The notes beneath the pieces were generated by a model, which saw nothing but the letters and a program-made list of their open reading frames with translations, ran no database searches and had not been told where the DNA came from. Below are positions 28,801-35,115 of a stretch of DNA of 64,000 nt, piece by piece. Location: positions 1 to 64,000 of the forward strand of contig JAFPWT010000018.1 of NCBI GenBank assembly GCA_017394865.1. Reading direction: 5' to 3'. The DNA comes from Bacteroidales bacterium. Lineage in GTDB: Bacteria > Bacteroidota > Bacteroidia > Bacteroidales > F082. Made by a program: the position numbers and the translations under genes. Position 1 is the first letter of the stretch, and the number at the start of each line of letters is the position of its first letter.

Positions 28801-29242
28801 AGGGGTCGGCATCGGCGCAGTGGTTGTTCTGCCTTGATTTGGCATAAACATCCATCATGAGTGAAAGGGTAATCTCTTGAGGCAAAGCCGCTTTATAAGC
28901 GATAGATGTCTCAGCTGCCTCCTCCTTGTCCATTCTTGAGAACTCAATGGCGTTTTGTTCCCGAAATTCTGCGAAAGCCGACTTCAGATCCATATCCTTG
29001 TAAGCAGGATCAACGCTGATGATGAAGACACCGTCGTTTTCGCTGTTCACTACATCGAAACGGCCGTCGTTGACGAGGTTGTACATGAAGAAGATGCGCT
29101 CGTCGAAGAGGCTGATCTCAGTGATGTCGAAATCAAGAGTGGGTTGACTATGGGTGAATTGAGGATTTTGCCCGTATTGTTTTACCGGTATTACCAGTAA
29201 AAACAGGCCAATCACCAAGGTTCTCAAGAAAAGGTTTTTCAT
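25826..29242 (-). CDS. Giant secreted adhesin-like protein with PKD, cysteine repeats and T9SS sorting domain
   Basis: 1138 aa. A signal peptide ends KQYGQ. A Cys-rich region around residues 150-290 resembles the pre-peptidase C-terminal-like domains of secreted Bacteroidota proteins. Ig-like segments surround a clear PKD domain at about 366-447 (SYLWDFGDGQTSN, PYAEAGNYTVTL). From about 611 to 944 come six related repeats with the pattern Y-x-C-P-G-x-S-Y-x-F ... GCDSIVTL. A type A sorting domain occupies about 1061-1138 (DIFPNPNDGNMTL ... LTKKVIIID). It is probably exported by T9SS and attached to the cell surface. Its ligand is unknown. It is first in a run of four minus-strand genes ending with the C25 protease. 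Confidence 0.85.
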   Translation of the reverse strand: MKNLFLRTLVIGLFLLVIPVKQYGQNPQFTHSQPTLDFDITEISLFDERIFFMYNLVNDGRFDVVNSENDGVFIISVDPAYKDMDLKSAFAEFREQNAIEFSRMDKEEAAETSIAYKAALPQEITLSLMMDVYAKSRQNNHCADADPFCTDNGMYQFPAGVNAGSGEPGPNYDCLHTTPNPAWYYMRIGTPGNINIYMYSTPSEDIDFCCWGPFDDPVSPCPGGLTINKRVSCSYSSAPTETCQIPSSAQTGQYYILVITNFSNHTCNINFSKTSGSGTTDCGILPPLVDPGGPYCVGETITLSGNAQQGATYTWSGPGGWTASGHTVTRPNCTMAMAGTYTCTITLNGQTNSAPAEVQVYPKPTANFTATSVCKGENTQFTNSSTSNPSNQNMSYLWDFGDGQTSNQTSPSHPYAEAGNYTVTLTASCGNGTCTSTKTQNVIVYQTPVASATATNSVVQYGGTTQLHGSGGTGSFNYHWEPANKLVNANLQNPQTIGLTESTTFTVTVTQPQGGCSSTAQVIVSVQGSNMTASASATPSSICRGETTQLNAIAVGGNANNYSYSWSPSTGLSNPLIASPTASPVTTTTYTCNVSDGYTNQQVSTTVTVNQPEYTEVTQYICPGDSYNFYGTEYSDVGDYDYNTTTSQGCEKVITLHLRHYPSYDNAHTTTEYICPGYSFNFHGQYFNTTGLHPVNLHTTHGCDSIVWLDLTVYPPNDTTIVDPTICTSQTYNFHGVEYNHDGDIAYFDTIDNHGCLKVEKLVLSVGPYQMPPVQNQYECYTYDGSPSYYWDKTGQTYTEDTYDEIILPDPQGGCDIKYRLNLKFHQEFYHHETLTQCDEYVWPVNGQRYTTTNHNIRASFDSYIGNNSQYVCDSTFVLDLTVNYTDYDTIEVRNQCDQYSWQFGWNNETYVLTEQDDYTKTIETHLGCDSIVTLKLQLDYSPTFETIIGNHWVVGGSEFQYTIEQYQIETHPKSTHHTEWRLFDSEGNPFNKWEVLPFGLNNTDDKCYLYIYTFERDSIRLNVKTQSTGECECGGDEKDIWIHCGYHGVNETIDPCTVDIFPNPNDGNMTLSFDNLMGETTIKVYDIAGTLVDQLTLHNGFGHQTYTYQSDKLSPGVYFFNIINKKGSLTKKVIIID

Positions 29243-29250
29243 GCTTTTTC

Positions 29251-29273
29251 CCGTTTATAATTCATATAAACGG
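29251..29273. repeat. Hairpin in the 5' leader of the giant adhesin gene
   Basis: CCGTTTATA and TATAAACGG form a perfect 9-bp palindromic stem with a 5-nt loop, lying between the predicted promoter and the start codon. It could stabilise the mRNA, affect ribosome access or be an operator. Confidence 0.6.
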
Positions 29274-29281
29274 CAAATATA
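29274..29281 (-). promoter_or_regulatory. -7 promoter box for the adhesin-lipoprotein-barrel-protease unit
   Basis: TATATTTG followed by C on the minus strand matches TAnnTTTG. It is 32 nt upstream of the adhesin ATG, and the hairpin at 29251-29273 fills the predicted leader. Confidence 0.6.
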
Positions 29282-29323
29282 AGAAAAAATTGAGAAATTG
29301 GTGTGTTTTTTTAATAAGGTGAG

Positions 29324-29359
29324 AAAAAAAACAGGGCGAGAACTTTCGCTCCCGCCCTG
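29324..29359 (-). terminator. Rho-independent terminator after rnfA
   Basis: Read on the minus strand, CAGGGCG pairs with CGCCCTG around a 14-nt interior and is followed by a run of eight T. It ends the rseC-rnf operon. Confidence 0.8.
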
Positions 29360-29360
29360 A

Positions 29361-29385
29361 ACTTTTACTTTTAACTTTAACTTTA
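29361..29385. repeat. Short A/T-rich tandem repeat at the end of rnfA
   Basis: Read on the plus strand, ACTTTTA, CTTTTA, ACTTTA and ACTTTA follow one another, an imperfect 6-7-bp tandem repeat. It includes the rnfA stop codon and lies between the gene and its terminator. Confidence 0.5.
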
Positions 29386-29991
29386 CACGATTCCCGTGAA
29401 TCCCATAAAGGCCAAAGCCAGGATTCCAGCGGTGATCAATGCGATGGGAGTGCCCTTCATGCCCTTCGGGGGCTCCATCATCTCAATGTGCTCGCGGATG
29501 CCGGCGAAGATGACCAGCGCCATGGCAAAGCCGAGGGCGATGCCAACAGCGTAGACCACCGACTCGCCGAGGGTCAGATACTGAGCTACAGCGTCTTTGC
29601 CAAAGGCAAATTCCTTGGTGACCACGGTCAATGAAACGCCGAGAACAGCGCAGTTGGTGGTAATCAGCGGCAGGAATACGCCTAGGGCGGTGTAGAGCGA
29701 GGGACTGATCTTCTTCAAGATGATCTCCACCATCTGCACCAAGGCGGCGATGATGAGGATAAAGGCGATGGTCTGCATGAATTTATCCAGACCAAGGGGA
29801 CTCAGGATATACCGGTTGGTCAGCCAAGTCACGAGGGTTGCGAGGGTCAGCACAAAGATGACGGCAGCACCCATACCCAGAGCAGTGGAGGTCTTCTTTG
29901 AGGTGCCCAAGAAGGGGCAGATGCCCAGGAACTGGGAGAAGATCACGTTGTTGACCAAAACGGTCGATAAGATAATGAATAGGTATTTCAT
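29383..29991 (-). CDS. rnfA: Rnf electron transport complex subunit A
   Basis: 202 aa, integral membrane protein with six predicted helices. LGICPFLGTSKKTSTALGMG and the mid-protein TTNCAVLGVSL are the paired RnfA/NqrE motifs. RnfA and RnfE form an inverted pair that holds a membrane iron-sulfur centre through the conserved cysteines and takes part in Na+ or H+ pumping coupled to ferredoxin-NAD+ electron transfer. It is the last gene of the operon, 3 bp after rnfE. Confidence 0.95.
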   Translation of the reverse strand: MKYLFIILSTVLVNNVIFSQFLGICPFLGTSKKTSTALGMGAAVIFVLTLATLVTWLTNRYILSPLGLDKFMQTIAFILIIAALVQMVEIILKKISPSLYTALGVFLPLITTNCAVLGVSLTVVTKEFAFGKDAVAQYLTLGESVVYAVGIALGFAMALVIFAGIREHIEMMEPPKGMKGTPIALITAGILALAFMGFTGIV

Positions 29992-29994
29992 GGC

Positions 29995-30588
29995 TTAGTG
30001 ACTTTCTTTTTTGAGTTTGTTGACGATAGCGATAACGAAGCCGAGGCAGATGAAAGCGCCAGGAGGCAGGATGAAGACCAGAATGTTGGCGGTCTCAGGC
30101 AAGATGGGCAGGCCGAAGACGGAGCCACAGCCGAGGAACTCACGGATGCAGCCCAACAAGGTCAAGGCGAGGGTGAAACCCAGTCCCATGCCGAGTCCGT
30201 CGAGCAATGATGGCCACACAGGGTTCTTTGAGGCGAAAGCCTCAGCACGGCCTAACACGATGCAGTTCACCACGATCAAGGGGATGAACAAACCGAGTGT
30301 CGCGTAGATGTCAGGTACGAAAGCCTGCATCAGCAGTTGCACCACGGTCACGAACGAAGCAATGACCACGATGAAGCAAGGGATACGCACCTTGTCGGGG
30401 ATGAAGCCCTTCAACAGGGAGATGAAGACATTCGACAACACCAGCACGAAGGTGGTGGCCAGACCCATCGACATGCCGTTGATGGCACTGGTGGTGGTGG
30501 CTAAGGTCGGACAGCAGCCCAACAGCAGCACCAGGATGGGGTTTTCTTTGATGAGACCCTTGGTAAAGGTTTTCAAGTTATTACTCAT
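29995..30588 (-). CDS. rnfE: Rnf electron transport complex subunit E
   Basis: 197 aa from ATG 30588. The frame is open to 30654, but the extension lies inside rnfG and is highly basic, unlike RnfE. The motifs NPILVLLLGCCPTLATTTSAINGMSMG and VVNCIVLGRAEAFA carry the paired cysteines of the RnfE/NqrD family. Six membrane helices are apparent. It overlaps the rnfG stop by 8 bp. Confidence 0.94.
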   Translation of the reverse strand: MSNNLKTFTKGLIKENPILVLLLGCCPTLATTTSAINGMSMGLATTFVLVLSNVFISLLKGFIPDKVRIPCFIVVIASFVTVVQLLMQAFVPDIYATLGLFIPLIVVNCIVLGRAEAFASKNPVWPSLLDGLGMGLGFTLALTLLGCIREFLGCGSVFGLPILPETANILVFILPPGAFICLGFVIAIVNKLKKESH

Positions 30589-31243
30589 TGTCTTGTCCTC
30601 CTTCCATTTCATTGTTCTCCTCGACGGGGACTTCTTCCTCAACGGGTGTCTCATCCTCGATGGGAGTGTTGTTCATGAATTCTGCCTTGTTGGCCATGAA
30701 ACCATCATAGGCCAGTCTTAAAGCCTCTGTGAATGCGCGTGAACTGATGGTGGCAGCCGTAATTGCATCCACATCACCTTGGTCTTTCTTTACGAATAGT
30801 TTATACGAGGCAGGATTCTTTCCTTTGAACTGATTCTTGAATTTAGGTTTGTCCATATTAGCACCTAAACCAGGTGTTTCATTTTGAGACAGAACCGATA
30901 CTTTGTTAATGGTTCCGTCGGCCAAAATGCCCACCATTAGTTCGACTTTGCCGTTGAAGCCAGCATTTGAATAGGTCTTGATTGCTGCTCCGATAAGCTG
31001 ATCCTGATCATCGTAGGCAAGGTTGTAGGTTAAATTTTCAATAACTCTTTCCTCGTATTTGGCAATCGGTTTATCTGTGACCAATACGGAATCAATTGCT
31101 CTTTGGGTCTTGTCCAATTCGACTTTTGCAATGGAGTCTTTGGTGAGGCTGTAAACCAATCCGAGCACACCGCCGGAGACCGCCGTGATGACGAACAATG
31201 CCACGAGCATGTTGATCAATGTAGATTCTTTCTTCTTAGCCAT
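30581..31243 (-). CDS. rnfG: Rnf electron transport complex subunit G (flavoprotein)
   Basis: 220 aa. One N-terminal membrane helix (about residues 10-30) anchors an extracytoplasmic FMN-binding domain. DAITAATISS fits the D-x-x-(S/T)-(G/A)-A-T motif in which the last Thr (about residue 165) receives FMN covalently from an ApbE flavin transferase; apbE itself is not in the window. Beyond the domain there is a Glu-rich C-terminal tail (about residues 195-220) with several TPVEEEVPVEEN-like segments, longer and more acidic than usual. Confidence 0.93.
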   Translation of the reverse strand: MAKKKESTLINMLVALFVITAVSGGVLGLVYSLTKDSIAKVELDKTQRAIDSVLVTDKPIAKYEERVIENLTYNLAYDDQDQLIGAAIKTYSNAGFNGKVELMVGILADGTINKVSVLSQNETPGLGANMDKPKFKNQFKGKNPASYKLFVKKDQGDVDAITAATISSRAFTEALRLAYDGFMANKAEFMNNTPIEDETPVEEEVPVEENNEMEGGQDNE

Positions 31244-31248
31244 GGCGA

Positions 31249-32283
31249 TTACTTTTTAGAGGGTTTGACGACACCGAAAACTTTAGGCTTGAAGGCCTTG
31301 TTGATAAGCGGCGTGAAAGCGTTCATGATCAGGATGGCGAACGATACGCCTTCGGGGTAAGCGCCCCAGAGGCGGATCACCACGGTGATGACGCCGATGC
31401 CGAAGCCGAATAGGAGTTTGCCTCGGGTGGTCATCGGCGAGGTCACCATGTCAGTGGCCATGAAGAAGGCGCCGAGGATGAGACCGCCATATACCAAATG
31501 GTACCAAGGAGCGATGAATCGAGTCGGGTCAACGAGCCAACAGATGCCTGTGAAGACGAACACGGTGAGCAGGATGCTCAGAGGTGTCCAGATGTCGATG
31601 ACCTTAGTGCAGATCAGGTAGATGGCACCAATGAGCAGGGCAATGGCGCAAATCTCACCGAACGAACCGCCGTGGTATCCGAAGATTTGGTCAAGGAAGG
31701 GAATGAATGTCCCGTCCCCGTTTTCGCCATGCATCTTCATGATGCTTTCAACGGTGGCACCGTCTGCTTTAAGTCCTTCCTTCAACAGTCCAAGAGGTGT
31801 GGGACCGGTGATGGCATCAGCTACATGTCCGATGGGGAACAGAGGCTTAGGAGCCGGCCAAGTAGTCATGGCGGAGGGGAACGACACAAGCATGAACACA
31901 CGGCCTACCAGTGCCGGGTTGAAGGGATTCTTGCCCAATCCGCCAAAGGCCATCTTGCCGATGCCGATGGCAACGATGCCGCCTACAATCATCATCCATA
32001 CGGGAAGACCGGCGGGGACGTTGAAAGCCAGCAGTAGGCCTGTCAGCACAGCGGAACCGTCGTTGATGGTCAAAGGCCCTTTGATGAGGAACTTCTGAAT
32101 AAGCCATTCAGCCAAGACGCAGGTGGCTATCGAGACGATGGTCAGCTTCAGGGCGTCCCAGCCGAAATAATAAATGGCCACAAGCAAGGCAGGAACCAAC
32201 GCGATGATGACACGAGTCATGATCTTCTTCGTGTTCTCGGTGGAATGCACATGCGGTGAACCGGATATCGTATAATTTGTCAT
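31249..32283 (-). CDS. rnfD: Rnf electron transport complex subunit D
   Basis: 344 aa integral membrane protein of the NqrB/RnfD family. The start GSPHVHSTENTKKIM and GKMAFGGLGKNPFNPALVGR are typical of the family. DAITGPTPLGLL contains the Thr expected to bind FMN covalently. The C-terminus GVSFAILIMNAFTPLINKAFKPKVFG is also characteristic. It carries electrons through the membrane and is thought to form part of the ion path. It lies 36 bp after rnfC and 5 bp before rnfG. Confidence 0.95.
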   Translation of the reverse strand: MTNYTISGSPHVHSTENTKKIMTRVIIALVPALLVAIYYFGWDALKLTIVSIATCVLAEWLIQKFLIKGPLTINDGSAVLTGLLLAFNVPAGLPVWMMIVGGIVAIGIGKMAFGGLGKNPFNPALVGRVFMLVSFPSAMTTWPAPKPLFPIGHVADAITGPTPLGLLKEGLKADGATVESIMKMHGENGDGTFIPFLDQIFGYHGGSFGEICAIALLIGAIYLICTKVIDIWTPLSILLTVFVFTGICWLVDPTRFIAPWYHLVYGGLILGAFFMATDMVTSPMTTRGKLLFGFGIGVITVVIRLWGAYPEGVSFAILIMNAFTPLINKAFKPKVFGVVKPSKK

Positions 32284-32303
32284 TTTTTTAATGAGATTAA
32301 GAT

Positions 32304-32334
32304 TCTTACTTCTGTCTTCTTACTTCTGACTTCT
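32304..32334. repeat. Imperfect 14-bp tandem repeat at the end of rnfC
   Basis: TCTTACTTCTGTCT is followed directly by TCTTACTTCTGACT and a partial third copy. The array spans the rnfC stop codon and the rnfC-rnfD gap. Short GAAGT/CAGAAG-type repeats of this kind occur at intergenic sites in several bacteria (recollection, not searched). Confidence 0.6.
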
Positions 32335-33675
32335 AGCCTTGATGATTGCTCCGGTCTTGGCTTTGCCGTAGCGGATATAGTCAAGCAGCGGAATGTTCGC
32401 CGGGCATGTGAACTCGCATGAGCCGCATTCGATGCAGTCCATGACGTGGTTCTTCTCGGTCTCGTCGAAGTCGTTGAGTTTGGCCACTTTGTGGAGCAGG
32501 AAAGGCTGCAGGCCCATGGGGCAGGCCTTGGCACAGCGTCCACAGCGGATGCAGTTGGTCTGACGACGGCTTTGTGCTTCGTGGAGGGTCATCAGCAGGA
32601 TGCCTGAGGTGCCTTTGATGGTGGGGAAGCTGGTCACGGAGACCGATTTACCCATCATGGGGCCACCGTTGATGACATCGGTGATGTCCTCGGGCAGACC
32701 GCCGGCAGCCTCAATGAGGAGGTCGGCAGGCACGCCGAAGCGGCAACGGAAGTTCGACGGTTTCTTGACGGACTTGCCGGTGACGGTGACGATGCGCTCA
32801 ATCAACGGCTTGTTCTTCTGCACCGCCTCGTAGATGGCGTAGGTGGAAGCCACGTTGACCACCACGCAGCCGGTCTCGATGGGCAGCTTGCCTGAGGGGA
32901 CCTCGCGGCCGGTGATGGCCTTGATGATCTGTTTCTCGCCGCCTTGCGGGTATTTGGTCTTCAGAGGTTGCACCTCGATGCCACTGTAGAGGTCGGGATG
33001 CTCCTTGATGGTCTTATCGAGCAGTTCGATGGCGGGCATCTTGTTGGTCTCAATGCCGATGACGCCTTTGTCGGTGCCCACGCCCTTCATCACGATCTTC
33101 ACGCCGACGAGGAACTCTTGGGTCTTCTCCAGCAGCAGACGGTAGTCGCAGGTGAGGTAAGGCTCACATTCTGCGGCGTTGATGATGACGTATTCGGCTT
33201 TCTTGCCTTCGGGGACGGCCATCTTGATATGGGTGGGGAAGGTGGCGCCGCCCATGCCGACGATGCCGCATTCCTTCACTTTTTCGATGATTTGCTTGCC
33301 ATCGAGTTTGATGTCGGTGATCAGTTCGTCGGTGACGAGGATGCCAGGTGCCCACTCGTCTTGTTCTTCACGGTCGATGAAGACGGCGGGTTTATAGTAA
33401 CCGGTGTGGTCCATCACTACGTCGACTTTGGCGACGGTGCCTGTGGCGGGGCTATGGACGTTGGCGGAGACGAAGCCTTTGGCAGTGCCGATGAGTTGTC
33501 CCGTCAGCACGCGGTCGCCTTTTTTGACGATGCAGTCCGCCGGTGCGCCGAGGCATTGTCCCAGGGGGACGATGATCTGCTTGGGCATCGGGAAGTCTTG
33601 TATGGGCTGGTCGGCCGAGAATTTGTTCTCCTCGGGATGGACGCCGCCCTTAAGGAAGGTCTTTATGGGATTCAT
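32320..33675 (-). CDS. rnfC: Rnf electron transport complex subunit C
   Basis: 451 aa peripheral cytoplasmic subunit. GIVGMGGATFPTHIKM and INAAECEPYLTCDYRLL form the NuoF-like FMN/NADH-binding region. Two [4Fe-4S] ferredoxin motifs follow, NCIRCGRCAKACPMG (about residue 373) and DCIECGSCEFTCPAN (about 412). It passes electrons between NAD(H) and the membrane subunits. It overlaps rnfB by 4 bp (ATGA). The last codons fall within a short tandem repeat that may have replaced the original C-terminus. Confidence 0.95.
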   Translation of the reverse strand: MNPIKTFLKGGVHPEENKFSADQPIQDFPMPKQIIVPLGQCLGAPADCIVKKGDRVLTGQLIGTAKGFVSANVHSPATGTVAKVDVVMDHTGYYKPAVFIDREEQDEWAPGILVTDELITDIKLDGKQIIEKVKECGIVGMGGATFPTHIKMAVPEGKKAEYVIINAAECEPYLTCDYRLLLEKTQEFLVGVKIVMKGVGTDKGVIGIETNKMPAIELLDKTIKEHPDLYSGIEVQPLKTKYPQGGEKQIIKAITGREVPSGKLPIETGCVVVNVASTYAIYEAVQKNKPLIERIVTVTGKSVKKPSNFRCRFGVPADLLIEAAGGLPEDITDVINGGPMMGKSVSVTSFPTIKGTSGILLMTLHEAQSRRQTNCIRCGRCAKACPMGLQPFLLHKVAKLNDFDETEKNHVMDCIECGSCEFTCPANIPLLDYIRYGKAKTGAIIKARSQK

Positions 33676-34586
33676 GCTGTAACGGGTTTTTCAAGTTCAA
33701 CTTTAGGAGTTTCCTGAGCCGGTGCTTCGGTAGGCTGTTCCTCCTTGGGCTTTGCGGCGGGGAAGTTGATGGCGTGGATGGCACCGCGCGGGCAGACCTT
33801 GGCGCACTTGCCACAAGCCTTGCACTTCGCAGGATCGATGTAGGCGAGGTTGCCTTTCATCTCGATGGCCTCGAAAGGACATTCTTTCAGGCACTTCTGG
33901 CAGCCGATGCAGCCGACGGAGCAGTTTTTGATGACCAAAGCGCCTTTGTCGGTGTTGGAGCAGCAGACATAGACGCGGCGATCTTTCTTGCCTCTCGGGC
34001 GGATCTCGATGATGCCACGGGGACAGGTCCTGGCGCACACGCCGCAACCCACACATTTGTCGGGGTCGACGACGGGCAGTCCAGTCTCTTCGTCGATGTG
34101 CAATGCGCCGAAGTTACATTTCTTCACGCAGTCGCCGAGGCCCATGCAGCCTTTGGAGCAGCCGCCCTTGCCGGCGTAGAGGGTGCTGGCGAAAGCGCAG
34201 ATGTCGGCGCCTTCGTAATGCACCTTGGCAGGCGAGTTCTTACAGCTGCCGTTGCAGCGCACCACGGCGATCTTCGGTTCGAAAGCGGCGGCGGTGAGTC
34301 CGAGCACAGCAGCCACCTTGCCCATGTCGGTGCCGGGGCAGGCCAGTCCATCGATGTTGCCCTTCTCGGCAGCTTGCTTCACGCAAGCCTCAGCCAAGGC
34401 ACGGCATCCAGCGAAGCCGCAACCGCCACAGTTGGCACCGGGCAGACAGGCTTCAGCCTCGTCGATGAGCGGATTCTCCTCGACCTTGAACTTCTGGGCC
34501 ACGATGTACAGGATCACCGACAATACGGCACCAAGTACTCCGAGCACCCCGAGGGCGATTAGTAAAATTTGTAGAGTTTCACTCAT
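33672..34586 (-). CDS. rnfB: Rnf electron transport complex subunit B (ferredoxin-like)
   Basis: 304 aa. An N-terminal membrane anchor (about residues 5-30) is followed by the RnfB cluster motif CLPGANCGGCGFAGC (about 48-62). Three further cysteine-rich ferredoxin segments follow: KCVGCGVCARTCPRG, CIGCQKCLKECPFEA and KCKACGKCAKVCPRG. It is the entry point for electrons from reduced ferredoxin. The C-terminal tail is rich in Pro, Glu and Lys. A promoter candidate lies within the end of rseC, so rnfB may start its own transcript. Confidence 0.95.
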   Translation of the reverse strand: MSETLQILLIALGVLGVLGAVLSVILYIVAQKFKVEENPLIDEAEACLPGANCGGCGFAGCRALAEACVKQAAEKGNIDGLACPGTDMGKVAAVLGLTAAAFEPKIAVVRCNGSCKNSPAKVHYEGADICAFASTLYAGKGGCSKGCMGLGDCVKKCNFGALHIDEETGLPVVDPDKCVGCGVCARTCPRGIIEIRPRGKKDRRVYVCCSNTDKGALVIKNCSVGCIGCQKCLKECPFEAIEMKGNLAYIDPAKCKACGKCAKVCPRGAIHAINFPAAKPKEEQPTEAPAQETPKVELEKPVTA

Positions 34587-34627
34587 TTGTGGAAAATTTT
34601 ATGTTTGTTTTCAATTTTTGCAACCTG

Positions 34628-34635
34628 CAAAAATA
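34628..34635 (-). promoter_or_regulatory. Internal -7 promoter box in front of rnfB
   Basis: TATTTTTG followed by C on the minus strand matches TAnnTTTG. A TTTG at 34661-34658 is a possible -33 element with 22-nt spacing. The box is about 42 nt upstream of the rnfB ATG, just past the rseC stop. Confidence 0.5.
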
Positions 34636-34640
34636 AGAAT

Positions 34641-35057
34641 TTATTCTATCCGATATTCAAATTTTTTCTTGAGTTTGTCGCGCTGCGTGTAGAGTACTAT
34701 ATAATAAGGTACTAGAGCCGCAATGCTGATCAACGCAGAGAGGCCTTCGCCCAAGCCACATCCGAGGCAGATGAATAGCGTCGCCAAAAGCAGGATGATG
34801 GGGATGAGATAGGCCAAGACAGCCGCTTTGTTGCCTTGGTTGATGGCCATGATCACCTTCACCTGCTGCATCAGCTTGAACTCCTGGCCTTCAGGACGGG
34901 GAACGGTGAGGATCTTCTCGGCCTGTTCGCCCATGCCGCAGGCACTCTTGGCGTGGCAGGCAGCACAGGCGCTCTGGGAAAGGATTTTGATCTCCAAAAT
35001 GTCGTCGGTAATCTTGGTGATGACCCCTTCGTGGGAGATGGTTTCTTGATTGCTCAT
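34641..35057 (-). CDS. rseC: RseC/MucC-family membrane protein
   Basis: 138 aa. The N-terminal domain contains the conserved Cys set SACAACHAKSACGMG. Two membrane helices (about residues 82-103 and 105-125) follow, then a short basic tail. In Escherichia coli RseC affects sigma-E and SoxR reduction. In anaerobes the family is regularly found in front of rnf genes, so a role in assembly or redox control of Rnf is the likelier reading here. It is the first gene of the unit, 54 bp upstream of rnfB. Confidence 0.88.
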   Translation of the reverse strand: MSNQETISHEGVITKITDDILEIKILSQSACAACHAKSACGMGEQAEKILTVPRPEGQEFKLMQQVKVIMAINQGNKAAVLAYLIPIILLLATLFICLGCGLGEGLSALISIAALVPYYIVLYTQRDKLKKKFEYRIE

Positions 35058-35071
35058 CTTTTTTTTGTTGG

Positions 35072-35079
35072 CAAAAATA
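35072..35079 (-). promoter_or_regulatory. -7 promoter box for rseC-rnf operon
   Basis: TATTTTTG followed by C on the minus strand. It sits 15 nt from the rseC ATG, so the leader would be very short. It lies back to back with the divergent promoter at 35089-35096. Confidence 0.5.
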
Positions 35080-35088
35080 CATTTTTTT

Positions 35089-35096
35089 TATTTTTG
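35089..35096 (+). promoter_or_regulatory. -7 promoter box for the YihY/flippase unit
   Basis: TATTTTTG followed by C on the plus strand. TTTG at 35064-35067 (21-nt spacing) or TTG at 35068-35070 (18-nt) could serve as the -33 element. It lies about 20 nt before the ATG at 35116. Confidence 0.6.
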
Positions 35097-35115
35097 CACA
35101 TTATTACATAGTCTG

